NCBI RefSeq assembly: GCF_900112005.1
Contig: NZ_FOKK01000002.1
Location: 186,001-250,000, forward strand
Origin: Algoriphagus aquimarinus
Lineage (GTDB): Bacteria; Bacteroidota; Bacteroidia; Cytophagales; Cyclobacteriaceae
Direction: 5' to 3'
Length of the DNA stretch: 64,000 nucleotides
Shown: positions 18,090-26,970 of the stretch, in pieces
Numbering within the stretch: the first letter of the stretch is position 1
How the letters are laid out: every line of letters starts with the position of its first letter
Program-made: the position numbers and the translations under genes
The notes under the pieces: generated by a model
The model's input: only the letters and a program-made list of their open reading frames with translations
Database searches by the model: none
What the model was told of the DNA's origin: nothing

Positions 18090-20711
18090 TTACACTTCTA
18101 TTTCTGTACCTACATTTTTAAAGTAAACCTGCTTATCAGCATCCAAGTCTACCATCACTGCAGAATCATTTTTTATATATCCAGACAAAATCTGCTTCGA
18201 AAGTTCATTCAGAACCAATCGCTGCATAGTTCTCTTCAGTGGTCTAGCTCCGAAGTTTGCATCAAAACCAACTTCTCCTAAGTGATCTAACACCTCTTTG
18301 GTCGCTTCGATTTCAATTCCAGACTCAGCTAATCTATTCTGAATTTCCTTCCACTGAATATCCACGATCTTACGAATGATCTTTTTATTTAGCGGCTCAA
18401 ACATGATCGTCTCGTCTATTCTGTTCAAGAATTCAGGTCTAACGGACTTTTTCAAAAGCTCATAAACCTCTTTCTTGGTCTTATCGAGTATCTCATCTTT
18501 GTTCCATTCTTCCATCTCCGCAAAACGCTCTTGGATCAAATGCGACCCAATATTAGTAGTCAGGATAATAATGGTGTTTTTGAAATTAGCCACACGACCC
18601 TTGTTATCAGTCAATCTACCATCATCCAGAACCTGTAAGAGAATATTGAACACGTCGGGGTGTGCTTTCTCGATCTCATCTAGCAAGATCACAGAATACG
18701 GCTTTCTACGAACTGCCTCAGTCAATTGCCCTCCTTCATCATAACCTACATAACCTGGAGGCGCTCCTACCAAGCGGCTTACTGAATGTCGCTCTTGATA
18801 TTCTGACATATCTATTCTCACCATGGCATTTTCATCATTGAAGAGGTATTCTGCCAAAGCTTTCGCTAGCTCGGTTTTACCCACGCCTGTGGTTCCCATG
18901 AAGATAAAGCTACCAATCGGACGCTTTGGATCTTGCAATCCAGCTCGACTTCTACGTACAGCATCAGACAAAGCAGTAATCGCTTCCTTCTGACCAGCCA
19001 CTCTATGCCCAAGTTCCAATTCTAAATGCAGTAACTTTTCGCGCTCAGACTGAATCATTTTATTCATCGGAATACCAGTCCATTTAGACACTACCGCAGC
19101 AATATCTTCCTGATCTACTTCCTCTTTCAACAAAGGAGACCCTGCCTGCATTTCTGCCAACTGAGACTTGAAGGATTCAAGTTTCTTCTCAGCCTCCACG
19201 ATTTTACCGTATCTGATCTCAGCAACTTTACCAAAATCACCAGCCCTCTCAGCCTGCTCCGCTTCCAGTTTGTAATTATCGATTCGCTCTTTCTCACGCT
19301 GGATTCCTGTGATTACAGCTTTCTCACTTTCCCACTTGGCTTTCACGCTATCCCGCTTTTCGGCGAGCTCAGCTAGCTCTTTACTTAGGACAGTTTCTTT
19401 GTCTTTGTTTTTCTCTCTACGAATCGCTTCGCGTTCGATTTCCAATTGCATGATTCGACGATTTAATTCGTCTAGCTCCTGCGGCAAGGAATCTATTTCC
19501 ATCCGCAATTTTGCGCCAGCTTCATCCATCAAATCAATCGCCTTATCTGGCAAAAATCGATCAGAAATGTATCGCTGAGAAAGCTCTACAGCTGCAATTA
19601 CCGCATCATCTTTAATTCGCACACCGTGGTGTAACTCATATTTATCTTTAATTCCTCTTAGAATTGAAATCGCATCCGCAGCATCTGGCTCGTCCACGAT
19701 TACAGTCTGGAATCGACGTTCAAGCGCTTTATCTTTCTCTATGTATTTCTGATATTCCTTAAGTGTAGTAGCACCGATGGCATGGAGTTCTCCGCGTGCC
19801 AAAGCAGGTTTCAGCAAGTTTGCCGCATCCATCGCTCCTTCTCCGCCTCCACCTGCACCTATCAGCGTGTGTATCTCATCAATGAAAAGGATGATCTCAC
19901 CTTCAGCATCTGTCACCTCTTTGATGACTGCTTTCAAGCGCTCTTCAAATTCACCTTTGTATTTAGCTCCAGCTACCAATAGACCCATGTCTAGGGAAAT
20001 CAAAGTCTTTGACTTCAGGTTTTCGGGCACATCACCAGAAACGATTCTTTGAGCAAGCCCTTCAACAATGGCAGTCTTACCTACACCAGGCTCACCAAGC
20101 AGAATCGGATTGTTTTTGGTTCTTCGAGCCAAGATCTGGAGTACTCTCCTGATCTCCTCATCACGGCCAATTACAGGGTCAATTTTACCCTTCTTAGCCA
20201 TTTCATTTAGGTTTTTGGAGTATTTCTCCAATGCCTGGTACTTACTTTCTGCGTTTGGATCTGTCACTTTATTTCCTTTTCTAAGTTCTTTGATAGCTTC
20301 AATCAAAGGCTTTTCAGCAATCCCCTGATCTTTCAAAAGTTGTGAAGTAGCATCGCCGCCAGCTAGTATAGCTAGTAACAAATGCTCAATTGCAACATAT
20401 TCATCACCGAAAGTCTTGAGATAATCCTTGGCTTTCGTCAATGCCTGATTCGAATAATTCGACAAATATGGCTGTTGCTGTCCGCCTGTCACTTTTGGCA
20501 AACGCGCTAATTGCTCATCAAGCTTTTGAGAAATGAGCTGTTTATTGGTGCCGAGCTTTTTGAACAAAAACTCAATCACATTTTCATCCTCAGTGATAAT
20601 CCCTTTCATCAAGTGCGCTGGCTCAACATTCGGCTGTCCTGCCGATGATGCCAATTCCACAGCCTTTTGAATTGCCTCCTGAGATTTTATAGTGAATTGT
20701 TTAAAGTCCAT
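18090..20711 (-). CDS. clpB: ATP-dependent disaggregase ClpB
   Basis: The hexameric AAA+ chaperone that, with DnaK, pulls proteins out of aggregates. The ATG at 20711 is chosen because the protein then begins MDFKQFTIKSQEAIQKA as ClpB proteins do; an in-frame ATG 27 bases upstream adds an unconserved MKPLITNHT. The 873 residues hold the N-domain, AAA-1 with GEPGVGKT (about residues 200-210), the coiled-coil middle domain that marks ClpB (about 405-520), and AAA-2 with GTTGVGKT (about 600-610) and the arginine-finger region PEFLNRIDE. No ClpP-binding IGF loop is evident, as expected. Confidence 0.97.
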   Translation of the reverse strand: MDFKQFTIKSQEAIQKAVELASSAGQPNVEPAHLMKGIITEDENVIEFLFKKLGTNKQLISQKLDEQLARLPKVTGGQQQPYLSNYSNQALTKAKDYLKTFGDEYVAIEHLLLAILAGGDATSQLLKDQGIAEKPLIEAIKELRKGNKVTDPNAESKYQALEKYSKNLNEMAKKGKIDPVIGRDEEIRRVLQILARRTKNNPILLGEPGVGKTAIVEGLAQRIVSGDVPENLKSKTLISLDMGLLVAGAKYKGEFEERLKAVIKEVTDAEGEIILFIDEIHTLIGAGGGGEGAMDAANLLKPALARGELHAIGATTLKEYQKYIEKDKALERRFQTVIVDEPDAADAISILRGIKDKYELHHGVRIKDDAVIAAVELSQRYISDRFLPDKAIDLMDEAGAKLRMEIDSLPQELDELNRRIMQLEIEREAIRREKNKDKETVLSKELAELAEKRDSVKAKWESEKAVITGIQREKERIDNYKLEAEQAERAGDFGKVAEIRYGKIVEAEKKLESFKSQLAEMQAGSPLLKEEVDQEDIAAVVSKWTGIPMNKMIQSEREKLLHLELELGHRVAGQKEAITALSDAVRRSRAGLQDPKRPIGSFIFMGTTGVGKTELAKALAEYLFNDENAMVRIDMSEYQERHSVSRLVGAPPGYVGYDEGGQLTEAVRRKPYSVILLDEIEKAHPDVFNILLQVLDDGRLTDNKGRVANFKNTIIILTTNIGSHLIQERFAEMEEWNKDEILDKTKKEVYELLKKSVRPEFLNRIDETIMFEPLNKKIIRKIVDIQWKEIQNRLAESGIEIEATKEVLDHLGEVGFDANFGARPLKRTMQRLVLNELSKQILSGYIKNDSAVMVDLDADKQVYFKNVGTEIEV

Positions 20712-20746
20712 TGTATGGTTGGTTATTAGTGGTTTCAATTTTTATT

Positions 20747-20803
20747 AGTTGGGCCCTAAGAGCAACTTCCCATCACCCAACTTCCACTCTACTATCAAAA
20801 CTA
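20747..20803 (-). promoter_or_regulatory. clpB leader: possible -7 element and inverted repeat
   Basis: On the minus strand TAGTTTTG (20796-20803) fits TAnnTTTG. Downstream of it, 36-65 bases before the start codon, is a 7-bp inverted repeat (agttggg at 20747-20753, cccaact at 20776-20782). No -33 element is convincing. Confidence 0.3.
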
Positions 20804-20946
20804 CATCCAATCACATATAACAGCCATAATGACCGAATAAGCTCCTTAAATTACACGAAAACGGAAAACTTGACAGAATTATATTCTGAACAGGAAAGGT
20901 TTACGACATTTTGTGCATATAAAATCGTTCTTTTATTTTCTTAAGT

Positions 20947-21309
20947 CTGACCAAAGCTCTTAATCAATCTGTCAAGAGAAACCCTGACAGATTCCCTTTA
21001 GACTTCATGTTTCAAATTTCTGAATAAGAGAGGCAAAACTTAAAGTCACAAAATGTGACCTCAAGATGGGGAGGACGACGAACTCTTCCATTTGTTTTCA
21101 CAGAACAAGGAGTGGCGATGTTATCTTCAGTGTTGAATAATACGCGAGCCATTCAGGTAAACATCTCGATTATTCGGACATTCGTCAGGATCAGGGAATG
21201 GGCCTTAAATTATTCAGAATTACAGGACAAAATTCAGGCATTGAAAGATGCCGAATCCAACCAAAACCAGCACATCAATTATATCTATCAAATGATAGAA
21301 GAACTTTAA
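20947..21309 (+). pseudogene. ORF6N-domain protein remnant
   Basis: One reading frame carries the recognisable ORF6N core, LTKALNQSVKRNPDRFPLDF then MFQISE, followed by an in-frame TAA at 21025-21027. It continues as ERQNLKSQNVTSRWGGRR, LPFVFTEQGVAMLSSVL and a helical C-terminus ending QMIEEL. The N-terminal 35-40 residues normally ahead of TKALNQ (the IRGQKVMLD region) are absent. A GTG-started frame from 21055 could still make an 84-residue piece, but it lacks most of the domain. ORF6N proteins are putative DNA-binding proteins often associated with phages and mobile DNA; this looks like a decayed, N-terminally deleted copy. A terminator follows it. Confidence 0.8.
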
Positions 21310-21350
21310 AGCCAAGTCTGGGAAAGACGGGAAAAGTTGGATTAAAAAAA

Positions 21351-21389
21351 TAGACCCTGTTCCATTTTACTGAAGCAGGGTCTAAAAAA
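21351..21389. terminator. bidirectional terminator
   Basis: A perfect 9-bp stem (tagaccctg / cagggtcta) is flanked by A-run and A-rich sequence on both sides. It lies between the ORF6N remnant and the convergent M19 dipeptidase. Confidence 0.75.
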
Positions 21390-21405
21390 ATAGCTATATC
21401 AAATG

Positions 21406-22665
21406 TTATCCCTTTTGAGAAGCAGCATAATCATCGACTGCTTTCCAAACTCTGAATACATTTTTGTAACATATTTTCTCAATCTCTTCTTTCGTGTAAC
21501 CACGCTTCAATAGCTCCGCAATCAAATTAGGGTACATAGAAACATCTTTCAATCCTGTAGGCAAGGAATCACCCACACCATCAAAATCAGATCCTAAGCC
21601 TACGTAATCAATCCCAACTAAATTCTTCACATGATCAATATGATCTGCTACTCGCTGTACTGTTGGGAAAGGGTTATTTGCCGATGAATATTCAGCGATG
21701 TAAGCTTGAGCAGCAGAGTCCCGTCTACTCAAATTATTTTCAGCCATATAGTTAATCAGATGCTCACGTACCTTATCCGCACCTGTAGCATAAGCTGAAT
21801 CAATAAAAGTCCCTCCGAAATTGATCATCATCACTCCGCCATTTTTGGCCATTGCCTGAATCAACTCGTCACTCATATTTCTCTCAAAGCCTGGAGTGAA
21901 TTTTCTCACTGAAGAATGAGAAGCAATTACTGGCGCTTTCGTCAAGGCCAAAGCATCCTTAAAAGTATCATCAGAAACGTGAGATAAATCGACCATTATT
22001 CCTACTCGATTCATTTCAGCCACTACTTTCTCACCGTACTCACTCAGACCATTGTATAACCTTACTGTGTCATAACTACTATCTCCAATCAGATTTGCCT
22101 TACCATGAGTAAGTGTAATGTAACGTATCCCTCTTTCGTGAAAATAGGCCACATTTGATATATCGTCTTCTAGTGCTGATCCATTTTCCATTCCCATAGG
22201 AAGTGAGACTTTGCCTGCGGCAAAATTAGCTTCCACATCCGCTGGGCTATAGGCCATCGCAAATTGACTAGGAAAAGTTTCCGCCAAACGCTCTGTCATC
22301 AGGATCAGAGAATCTGCCAATGCTTTCGAAGAGCCAGGAGTCTGCTGAAGACCAGCAGGAATATATATAGACATAAATGGCGCATCTAATCCGCCTTCTT
22401 TTGCTCTAGGAAAATCAAAGTTGCCATCTGGCGTACGAACCGAAACGTCCAAAACTTCTCGCTGCAAAGTAAAACCTCCTACTTTCATACGGTAAGGCAA
22501 GTCCACGTGTCCATCTACCATAATCGTTTCCTGCGCCATTTTGGTAGCCACTTCCAACCGTTCTGCATCAGACATGGTCGTGTAATCAATTGTTGCCCCC
22601 TGTTCTTTGGGCGCACATGCAAATGCCAAAGTGACTAGCAATGCAGCGTTAAAATATTTTCTCAT
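21406..22665 (-). CDS. membrane dipeptidase (M19), lipoprotein
   Basis: The start at 22665 is chosen because it opens a lipoprotein signal (MRKYFNAALLVTLAFAC, lipidated Cys17); the longer frame adds 28 unconserved residues. The body is a TIM-barrel renal-dipeptidase homologue: HxD zinc ligands in VDGHVDLPYRM, the bridging Glu in MGMENGSAL, LTHGKAN and MVDLSHVSDDTF His residues, ASHSSVR, and YVGLGSDFDG near the end. It hydrolyses dipeptides, including D-amino-acid ones in some members, in the periplasm. It stands alone between a terminator and a long upstream gap. Confidence 0.93.
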   Translation of the reverse strand: MRKYFNAALLVTLAFACAPKEQGATIDYTTMSDAERLEVATKMAQETIMVDGHVDLPYRMKVGGFTLQREVLDVSVRTPDGNFDFPRAKEGGLDAPFMSIYIPAGLQQTPGSSKALADSLILMTERLAETFPSQFAMAYSPADVEANFAAGKVSLPMGMENGSALEDDISNVAYFHERGIRYITLTHGKANLIGDSSYDTVRLYNGLSEYGEKVVAEMNRVGIMVDLSHVSDDTFKDALALTKAPVIASHSSVRKFTPGFERNMSDELIQAMAKNGGVMMINFGGTFIDSAYATGADKVREHLINYMAENNLSRRDSAAQAYIAEYSSANNPFPTVQRVADHIDHVKNLVGIDYVGLGSDFDGVGDSLPTGLKDVSMYPNLIAELLKRGYTKEEIEKICYKNVFRVWKAVDDYAASQKG

Positions 22666-23043
22666 AAGTTGGTGGGTTAGTATTAATCCCAAGATAAGTG
22701 CTTTTTCTTTTTGGAAGTAAAAAAAATCCATCACTGGTAGTTGTTGCAAAAAATCGACGTATTAATGAAAGAATAATGCCCCCGAAACACAAAACTTTGG
22801 ATTAGAAAGACAGATACATGACAATTTTTGGCCGGAATATATAAACTTACACAAATAAGAGATAGCTGTGTTTATGGCGCGAACTTGACTTTCAGCACTT
22901 AAAAGTCGTTCTCTATTACTCCCATTTCTTTGACACCAAGATTCTTTTGTCGTAACTTTTCATAGTGAATAGAAGTTACTTGCGCAGCATTTATTAATCT
23001 TCACTGCTAAAAATCAACCTTTGACAATCCTAAATCTAAACTC
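22666..23043. other. 378-base divergent intergenic region
   Basis: Separates the divergent M19 dipeptidase and SMP-30-like lipoprotein genes, so it should hold both promoters. I could not find a clean TTTG/TAnnTTTG pair for either gene, nor a strong hairpin. No coding frame is convincing. Confidence 0.4.
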
Positions 23044-23928
23044 ATGAAATCTAATTTAAAACTGATCCTACTCGGTATATCATCCACCTTGTTATTCGCT
23101 CAATGTAGTCCACAAAAAACTGAAGAAACGACTGAAGTAGTAGTGGCCGAAGAAGTGAAAACACCGACTTTGACTAAAATCTGGGAGACAGACACCACTT
23201 TAACCACCAACGAGTCGGTATTGTATGATGCTGAATCAGGTAAAATATATGTATCAAACATAGAAGGAGACCCTCGAGGTAAAGACGGAAAAGGCTCTAT
23301 TTCTATCATTGACAAGGACGGAAAAGTAGTTAACCAAAACTGGGTTACTGGTCTAAATGCTCCTAAAGGAATGGGTATTACTAATGGTAACTTATATGTA
23401 ACAGACATTGATCAGCTCATAGAGGTGAACCTTGAATCAGGAAAAATCAGCAATAAATACAAAGTTGAAGGAGCTGGCTTTTTGAATGATCTTGCCACCA
23501 GTAATGGAAAAGTATATTTCACTGATATGAACACGGGTAAAGTTCATCTACTTGATGGAGGTAAAATCTCAACTGTAACTGAAGGGCATGAATCTATTAA
23601 TGGTATAGCTATCGCTGAGAATGGCAGCCTTTATATGTTGGATAAATCAGGACTGAAAATGCTTAATGAAGACGGCACTTCCACAAACCTGAATAAAACT
23701 GTCACTGGCGGAGATGGCCTTGTGATTTTAGGAGATGGTAATTACGTTGCGTCAAGATGGGCAGGAGAGATTTACTTTGTAAATAGCGATGGTGGCGAGA
23801 CGCTTCTGTTAGACACCAAAGACGCTGAATCAAACACCGCAGATATTGGATTCATTCCTGGAGACAACATAGTTTTAGTCCCAACTTTCTTCAAAAATAA
23901 AGTAGTAGCCTACAAATTAGACTACTAA
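23044..23928 (+). CDS. SMP-30/gluconolactonase-like beta-propeller lipoprotein
   Basis: 294 residues with a lipoprotein signal (LLFAQC, lipidated Cys21) and an acidic linker. The rest is a six-blade beta-propeller pattern of repeated strands such as GKIYVSNIEGDP, GNLYVTDIDQLIEV, GKVYFTDMNTGKVHLL and GSLYMLDKSGL. It resembles SMP-30/gluconolactonase-like proteins, which bind a divalent metal in the central channel, but no substrate can be assigned. It probably faces the periplasm, anchored in a membrane. A terminator follows. Confidence 0.75.
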   Translation: MKSNLKLILLGISSTLLFAQCSPQKTEETTEVVVAEEVKTPTLTKIWETDTTLTTNESVLYDAESGKIYVSNIEGDPRGKDGKGSISIIDKDGKVVNQNWVTGLNAPKGMGITNGNLYVTDIDQLIEVNLESGKISNKYKVEGAGFLNDLATSNGKVYFTDMNTGKVHLLDGGKISTVTEGHESINGIAIAENGSLYMLDKSGLKMLNEDGTSTNLNKTVTGGDGLVILGDGNYVASRWAGEIYFVNSDGGETLLLDTKDAESNTADIGFIPGDNIVLVPTFFKNKVVAYKLDY

Positions 23929-23949
23929 GAATAGGTTTATCCATACATA

Positions 23950-23975
23950 AAAAAGCCTTCATACGAAGGCTTTTT
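23950..23975 (+). terminator. intrinsic terminator
   Basis: Stem aaaagccttc / gaaggctttt with a 4-base loop and T-run, 20 bases after the SMP-30-like stop. Confidence 0.85.
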
Positions 23976-24022
23976 ATTAGTTAATGAACTGAGAGGACAT
24001 AAATTTCCTTATATTAATGGGC

Positions 24023-24133
24023 AAGCGACCAACAGAATTATCACCAAATTGGGGCCGCAAAGGGCAAAATTTGATAACCTCACTCGATATATTCAACTGT
24101 TTGCCCCTCTAATTAACTGTATGTTGGTCACTT
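24023..24133. repeat. structured 111-base palindromic element
   Basis: The outer arms aagcgaccaaca (24023-24034) and tgttggtcactt (24122-24133) pair over 12 bases with one mismatch. Inside, ttatca-cc-aaatt (24038-24050) pairs with aatttgataa (24068-24077). It may be a small palindromic mobile remnant or a structured RNA upstream of the desaturase. Nothing in it codes for protein. Confidence 0.5.
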
Positions 24134-24189
24134 ATAGAATCTTGAATCATTGATAGACACATTCTATCTGTAATTTGTCTATTTGTGAG

Positions 24190-24197
24190 TAAATTTG
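24190..24197 (+). promoter_or_regulatory. -7 element upstream of the desaturase
   Basis: TAAATTTG fits TAnnTTTG. The nearest TTTG is too close to act as a normal -33, so the call rests on the -7 element alone. Confidence 0.35.
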
Positions 24198-24248
24198 TCC
24201 TAATTCAAAATCCGACCGAGTTATTATAATTCGGGCCTAAATTTATCC

Positions 24249-25250
24249 ATGATGAAATCAGGAGAAATAAATTACGAACTAGAAAAGAACATAGAGGTCA
24301 TCTCACAATTGGATGGTCTTGTTGGCGAGGCCGTAGATAATATCCTCGTTGATCCGGACAAGTGCTGGCAACCATCAGATTTCCTACCAGATTTTGGAGA
24401 TCCAGATATTCATGACCAAGTAAAGTTACTTCAACAAAGATCAGAAGGCATTCCTGACACAGTTTTAACTTCCTTAGTCGGGAATATGATTACAGAGGAA
24501 GCTCTTCCAAGTTATCAGACATACTTCAATCTTTTGGAAGGAATCAATCCGGAAAGAAATCTTCTTTCACCTTCAGGTTGGGTCAGATGGTCCAAATCCT
24601 GGACTGCAGAAGAAAACCGTCATGGTGACCTTCTGAACAAATACCTCTACATGACTGGTAGAGTAGACATGAAAGCTGTAGAGCAAACAATCCACAGATT
24701 GCTTACCAATGGGTTTGACCCAAATACTGGCGGTGACCCATATCAGGCGATTGTCTACACTTCATTTCAAGAGCGAGCTACCAAAGTTTCTCACGTTAAT
24801 ACGGGGAAATTGGCAGATATCGCTGGAGACCCTGTTTTAGGAAGAATCTGTAAGCAAATTGCTGGAGATGAAGCTAGACACGAAAAAGCTTACAAGAGCT
24901 TTATGTCGGCTATTTTTGAAATTGATCCAAATGGAGCAATTCTAGCGTTTGAGAAATTGATGAGAAAGCAGATCGTCATGCCAGCGGTATTAATGGGTGA
25001 AGGTGGTTCAAATCCTTCTCTATTCACTGAATTCTCCGCTATTACACAAAAAGTAGGTATATACACTGGCTGGGATTATGCTAGAATTATAGAACATCTA
25101 GTCGATCTATGGAAAATAGAAAGCTTGACAGGATTAAATGACGTAGCCTCCAAAGCGCAGGATTACCTCGTGAAATTAGCTGATAGATATATGAGGCTAG
25201 CAGATAGGATGAAAGCTCCTGAAGAAGTAAAACTAGCTTGGCTTAAATAG
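24249..25250 (+). CDS. acyl-ACP desaturase
   Basis: A soluble di-iron desaturase that introduces a double bond into acyl-ACP and so sets membrane fluidity. Of its 333 residues, the iron ligands appear as two ExxH-type sets: Glu in MITEEALPSY with WTAEENRHGD, and Glu in SFQERATKVSH with IAGDEARHEKAY. This is the fatty-acid desaturase type 2 (plant stearoyl-ACP-like) family. The start is either of two adjacent ATG codons at 24249 or 24252. The gene is monocistronic, with a -7 motif upstream and a terminator downstream. Confidence 0.93.
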   Translation: MMKSGEINYELEKNIEVISQLDGLVGEAVDNILVDPDKCWQPSDFLPDFGDPDIHDQVKLLQQRSEGIPDTVLTSLVGNMITEEALPSYQTYFNLLEGINPERNLLSPSGWVRWSKSWTAEENRHGDLLNKYLYMTGRVDMKAVEQTIHRLLTNGFDPNTGGDPYQAIVYTSFQERATKVSHVNTGKLADIAGDPVLGRICKQIAGDEARHEKAYKSFMSAIFEIDPNGAILAFEKLMRKQIVMPAVLMGEGGSNPSLFTEFSAITQKVGIYTGWDYARIIEHLVDLWKIESLTGLNDVASKAQDYLVKLADRYMRLADRMKAPEEVKLAWLK

Positions 25251-25270
25251 CCTAACACAAAAACCATTTC

Positions 25271-25301
25271 AAATCCTTTCCATTTCGGAAAGGATTTTTT
25301 T
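25271..25301 (+). terminator. intrinsic terminator after the desaturase
   Basis: Stem aaatccttt / aaaggattt followed by seven T, 20 bases after the stop. Confidence 0.85.
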
Positions 25302-25409
25302 GGTTGAAAGCACTATGCTTATCTTATGATTAATTCCTGCATCTATAAAGCTAAAGCAATTAACTCCCCTTACACTTTTCCCAAAACAACAACGCAATCA
25401 CCTTAACCA

Positions 25410-26948
25410 ATGGATAATACCCAAGCAGAAAATATATCATTATCCTACCTTCAGCCATCTGATTACAAGGACCTCAAGGCAGCAATGATCGAAGCATACA
25501 GAAGCATGCCTGGATCATATTGGGCTGAAAGCCAAATCGAAACGTTGATTACTAAGTTTCCTGCTGGGCAAGTGGTCATCAAAATCAATGATCAGCTGGC
25601 TGGTTGTGCGCTTTCTATCATTGTAAATGATGTGGAGTTAGAGGGAGAACATACTTACAAAGATATTACGACCAACTTCACTTTCGAAAATCACAACGAC
25701 ACTGGTGATATGCTTTACGGTATTGACGTTTTTATCAAACCGGAATTTCGGGGATTGAGACTAGGTAGGAGATTATATGATTACCGAAAAGAGCTTTGTG
25801 AAAAACTGAATCTGAAAGGAATCGTGTTTGGCGGACGAATCCCTAATTACCATAAGTATGCTGATCAGATGGGGCCAAAAGAGTACTTGGAAAAAGTTAA
25901 GCTTAAGGAAATTTATGATCCTGTTTTGAATTTTCAGCTGGCAAATGACTTTCACCCTGCTCGTATTATGAAGAATTACCTGGAAGGCGACTCTGCCTCC
26001 AGTGAGTTTGCAGTATTGCTGGAATGGAATAATATTTTCTACGAAAAGCCAAACAAAAAAGCATCAACAAATAAAACCATCGTGCGCCTTGGATTGATCC
26101 AATGGCAGATGCGCTTATATGATGACTTGGATGAACTGATGCAACAGGCAGAATACTTCATCGATGCTGTTTCCGGTTATCGTTCTGATTTCGCCCTTTT
26201 CCCAGAGCTCTTCAATGCACCGCTAATGGCGGAATTCAATCACCTAAGTGAAGCGCAGGCAGTTCGTGGCTTGGCGAAATACACCGATGAGATTGTAAAA
26301 CGTTTTGCGCAGCTATCTGTATCCTACAATATCAACATCATCACCGGCTCCATGCCGAAAGTCAAAAATGACAAGCTGTACAATGTAGGTTACCTCTGCA
26401 AAAGAGATGGTTCAATTGAATCGTACGAGAAACTTCATATTTCGCCGCTGGAGGCTAAAGTATGGGGAATGCAGGGTGGAAACGTCCTCAAATCATTTGA
26501 CACAGATTGTGGTAAAATCGGGATTTTGATATGCTACGATGCTGAGTTTCCCGAACTGAGTAGAATCCTAGCTGATCAAGGTATGGACATCCTATTCATC
26601 CCATTTTTGACTGATACGCAGAACGGTTACTCTCGAGTCCGCAATTGCGCAATGGCTAGAGCCATAGAAAACGAGTGCTACGTTGCGATGGCTGGAAGTG
26701 TGGGAAATCTGCCTAAGGTTCACAACATGGACATGCAATACGCTCAATCCATGGTGATTACCCCATGTGACTTCCCCTTTCCAAGCAATGGTATCAAAGC
26801 GGAAGCTACACCAAATAATGAAATGACTCTGATCGCAGATGTTGACCTATCGCTTTTAAGGGAGTTAAATCAATTTGGCAGTGTACGAAACCTAAAAGAT
26901 CGACGAACTGACTTGTTCGAACTTAGGCTAAAAGACATTCCAAAATAA
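25410..26948 (+). CDS. GNAT acetyltransferase fused to a carbon-nitrogen hydrolase
   Basis: 512 residues in two enzymes. Residues 10-190 are a GNAT domain with the acetyl-CoA loop RGLRLGRRLYDYRKEL preceded by the strand GIDVFIKPEF. Residues 225-505 are a nitrilase-superfamily domain with the full catalytic set Glu266 (FPELF), Lys341 (EKLHISP) and Cys375 (ICYDAEFPE), spaced 75 and 34 apart as usual. The same fusion is known in other bacteria, but its substrates are not established. One idea is acetylation and amide hydrolysis of the same small amine-containing compound. A pirin gene follows 22 bases later. Confidence 0.92.
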   Translation: MDNTQAENISLSYLQPSDYKDLKAAMIEAYRSMPGSYWAESQIETLITKFPAGQVVIKINDQLAGCALSIIVNDVELEGEHTYKDITTNFTFENHNDTGDMLYGIDVFIKPEFRGLRLGRRLYDYRKELCEKLNLKGIVFGGRIPNYHKYADQMGPKEYLEKVKLKEIYDPVLNFQLANDFHPARIMKNYLEGDSASSEFAVLLEWNNIFYEKPNKKASTNKTIVRLGLIQWQMRLYDDLDELMQQAEYFIDAVSGYRSDFALFPELFNAPLMAEFNHLSEAQAVRGLAKYTDEIVKRFAQLSVSYNINIITGSMPKVKNDKLYNVGYLCKRDGSIESYEKLHISPLEAKVWGMQGGNVLKSFDTDCGKIGILICYDAEFPELSRILADQGMDILFIPFLTDTQNGYSRVRNCAMARAIENECYVAMAGSVGNLPKVHNMDMQYAQSMVITPCDFPFPSNGIKAEATPNNEMTLIADVDLSLLRELNQFGSVRNLKDRRTDLFELRLKDIPK

Positions 26949-26970
26949 TTCTGCCTAACTAGTGATCAAG

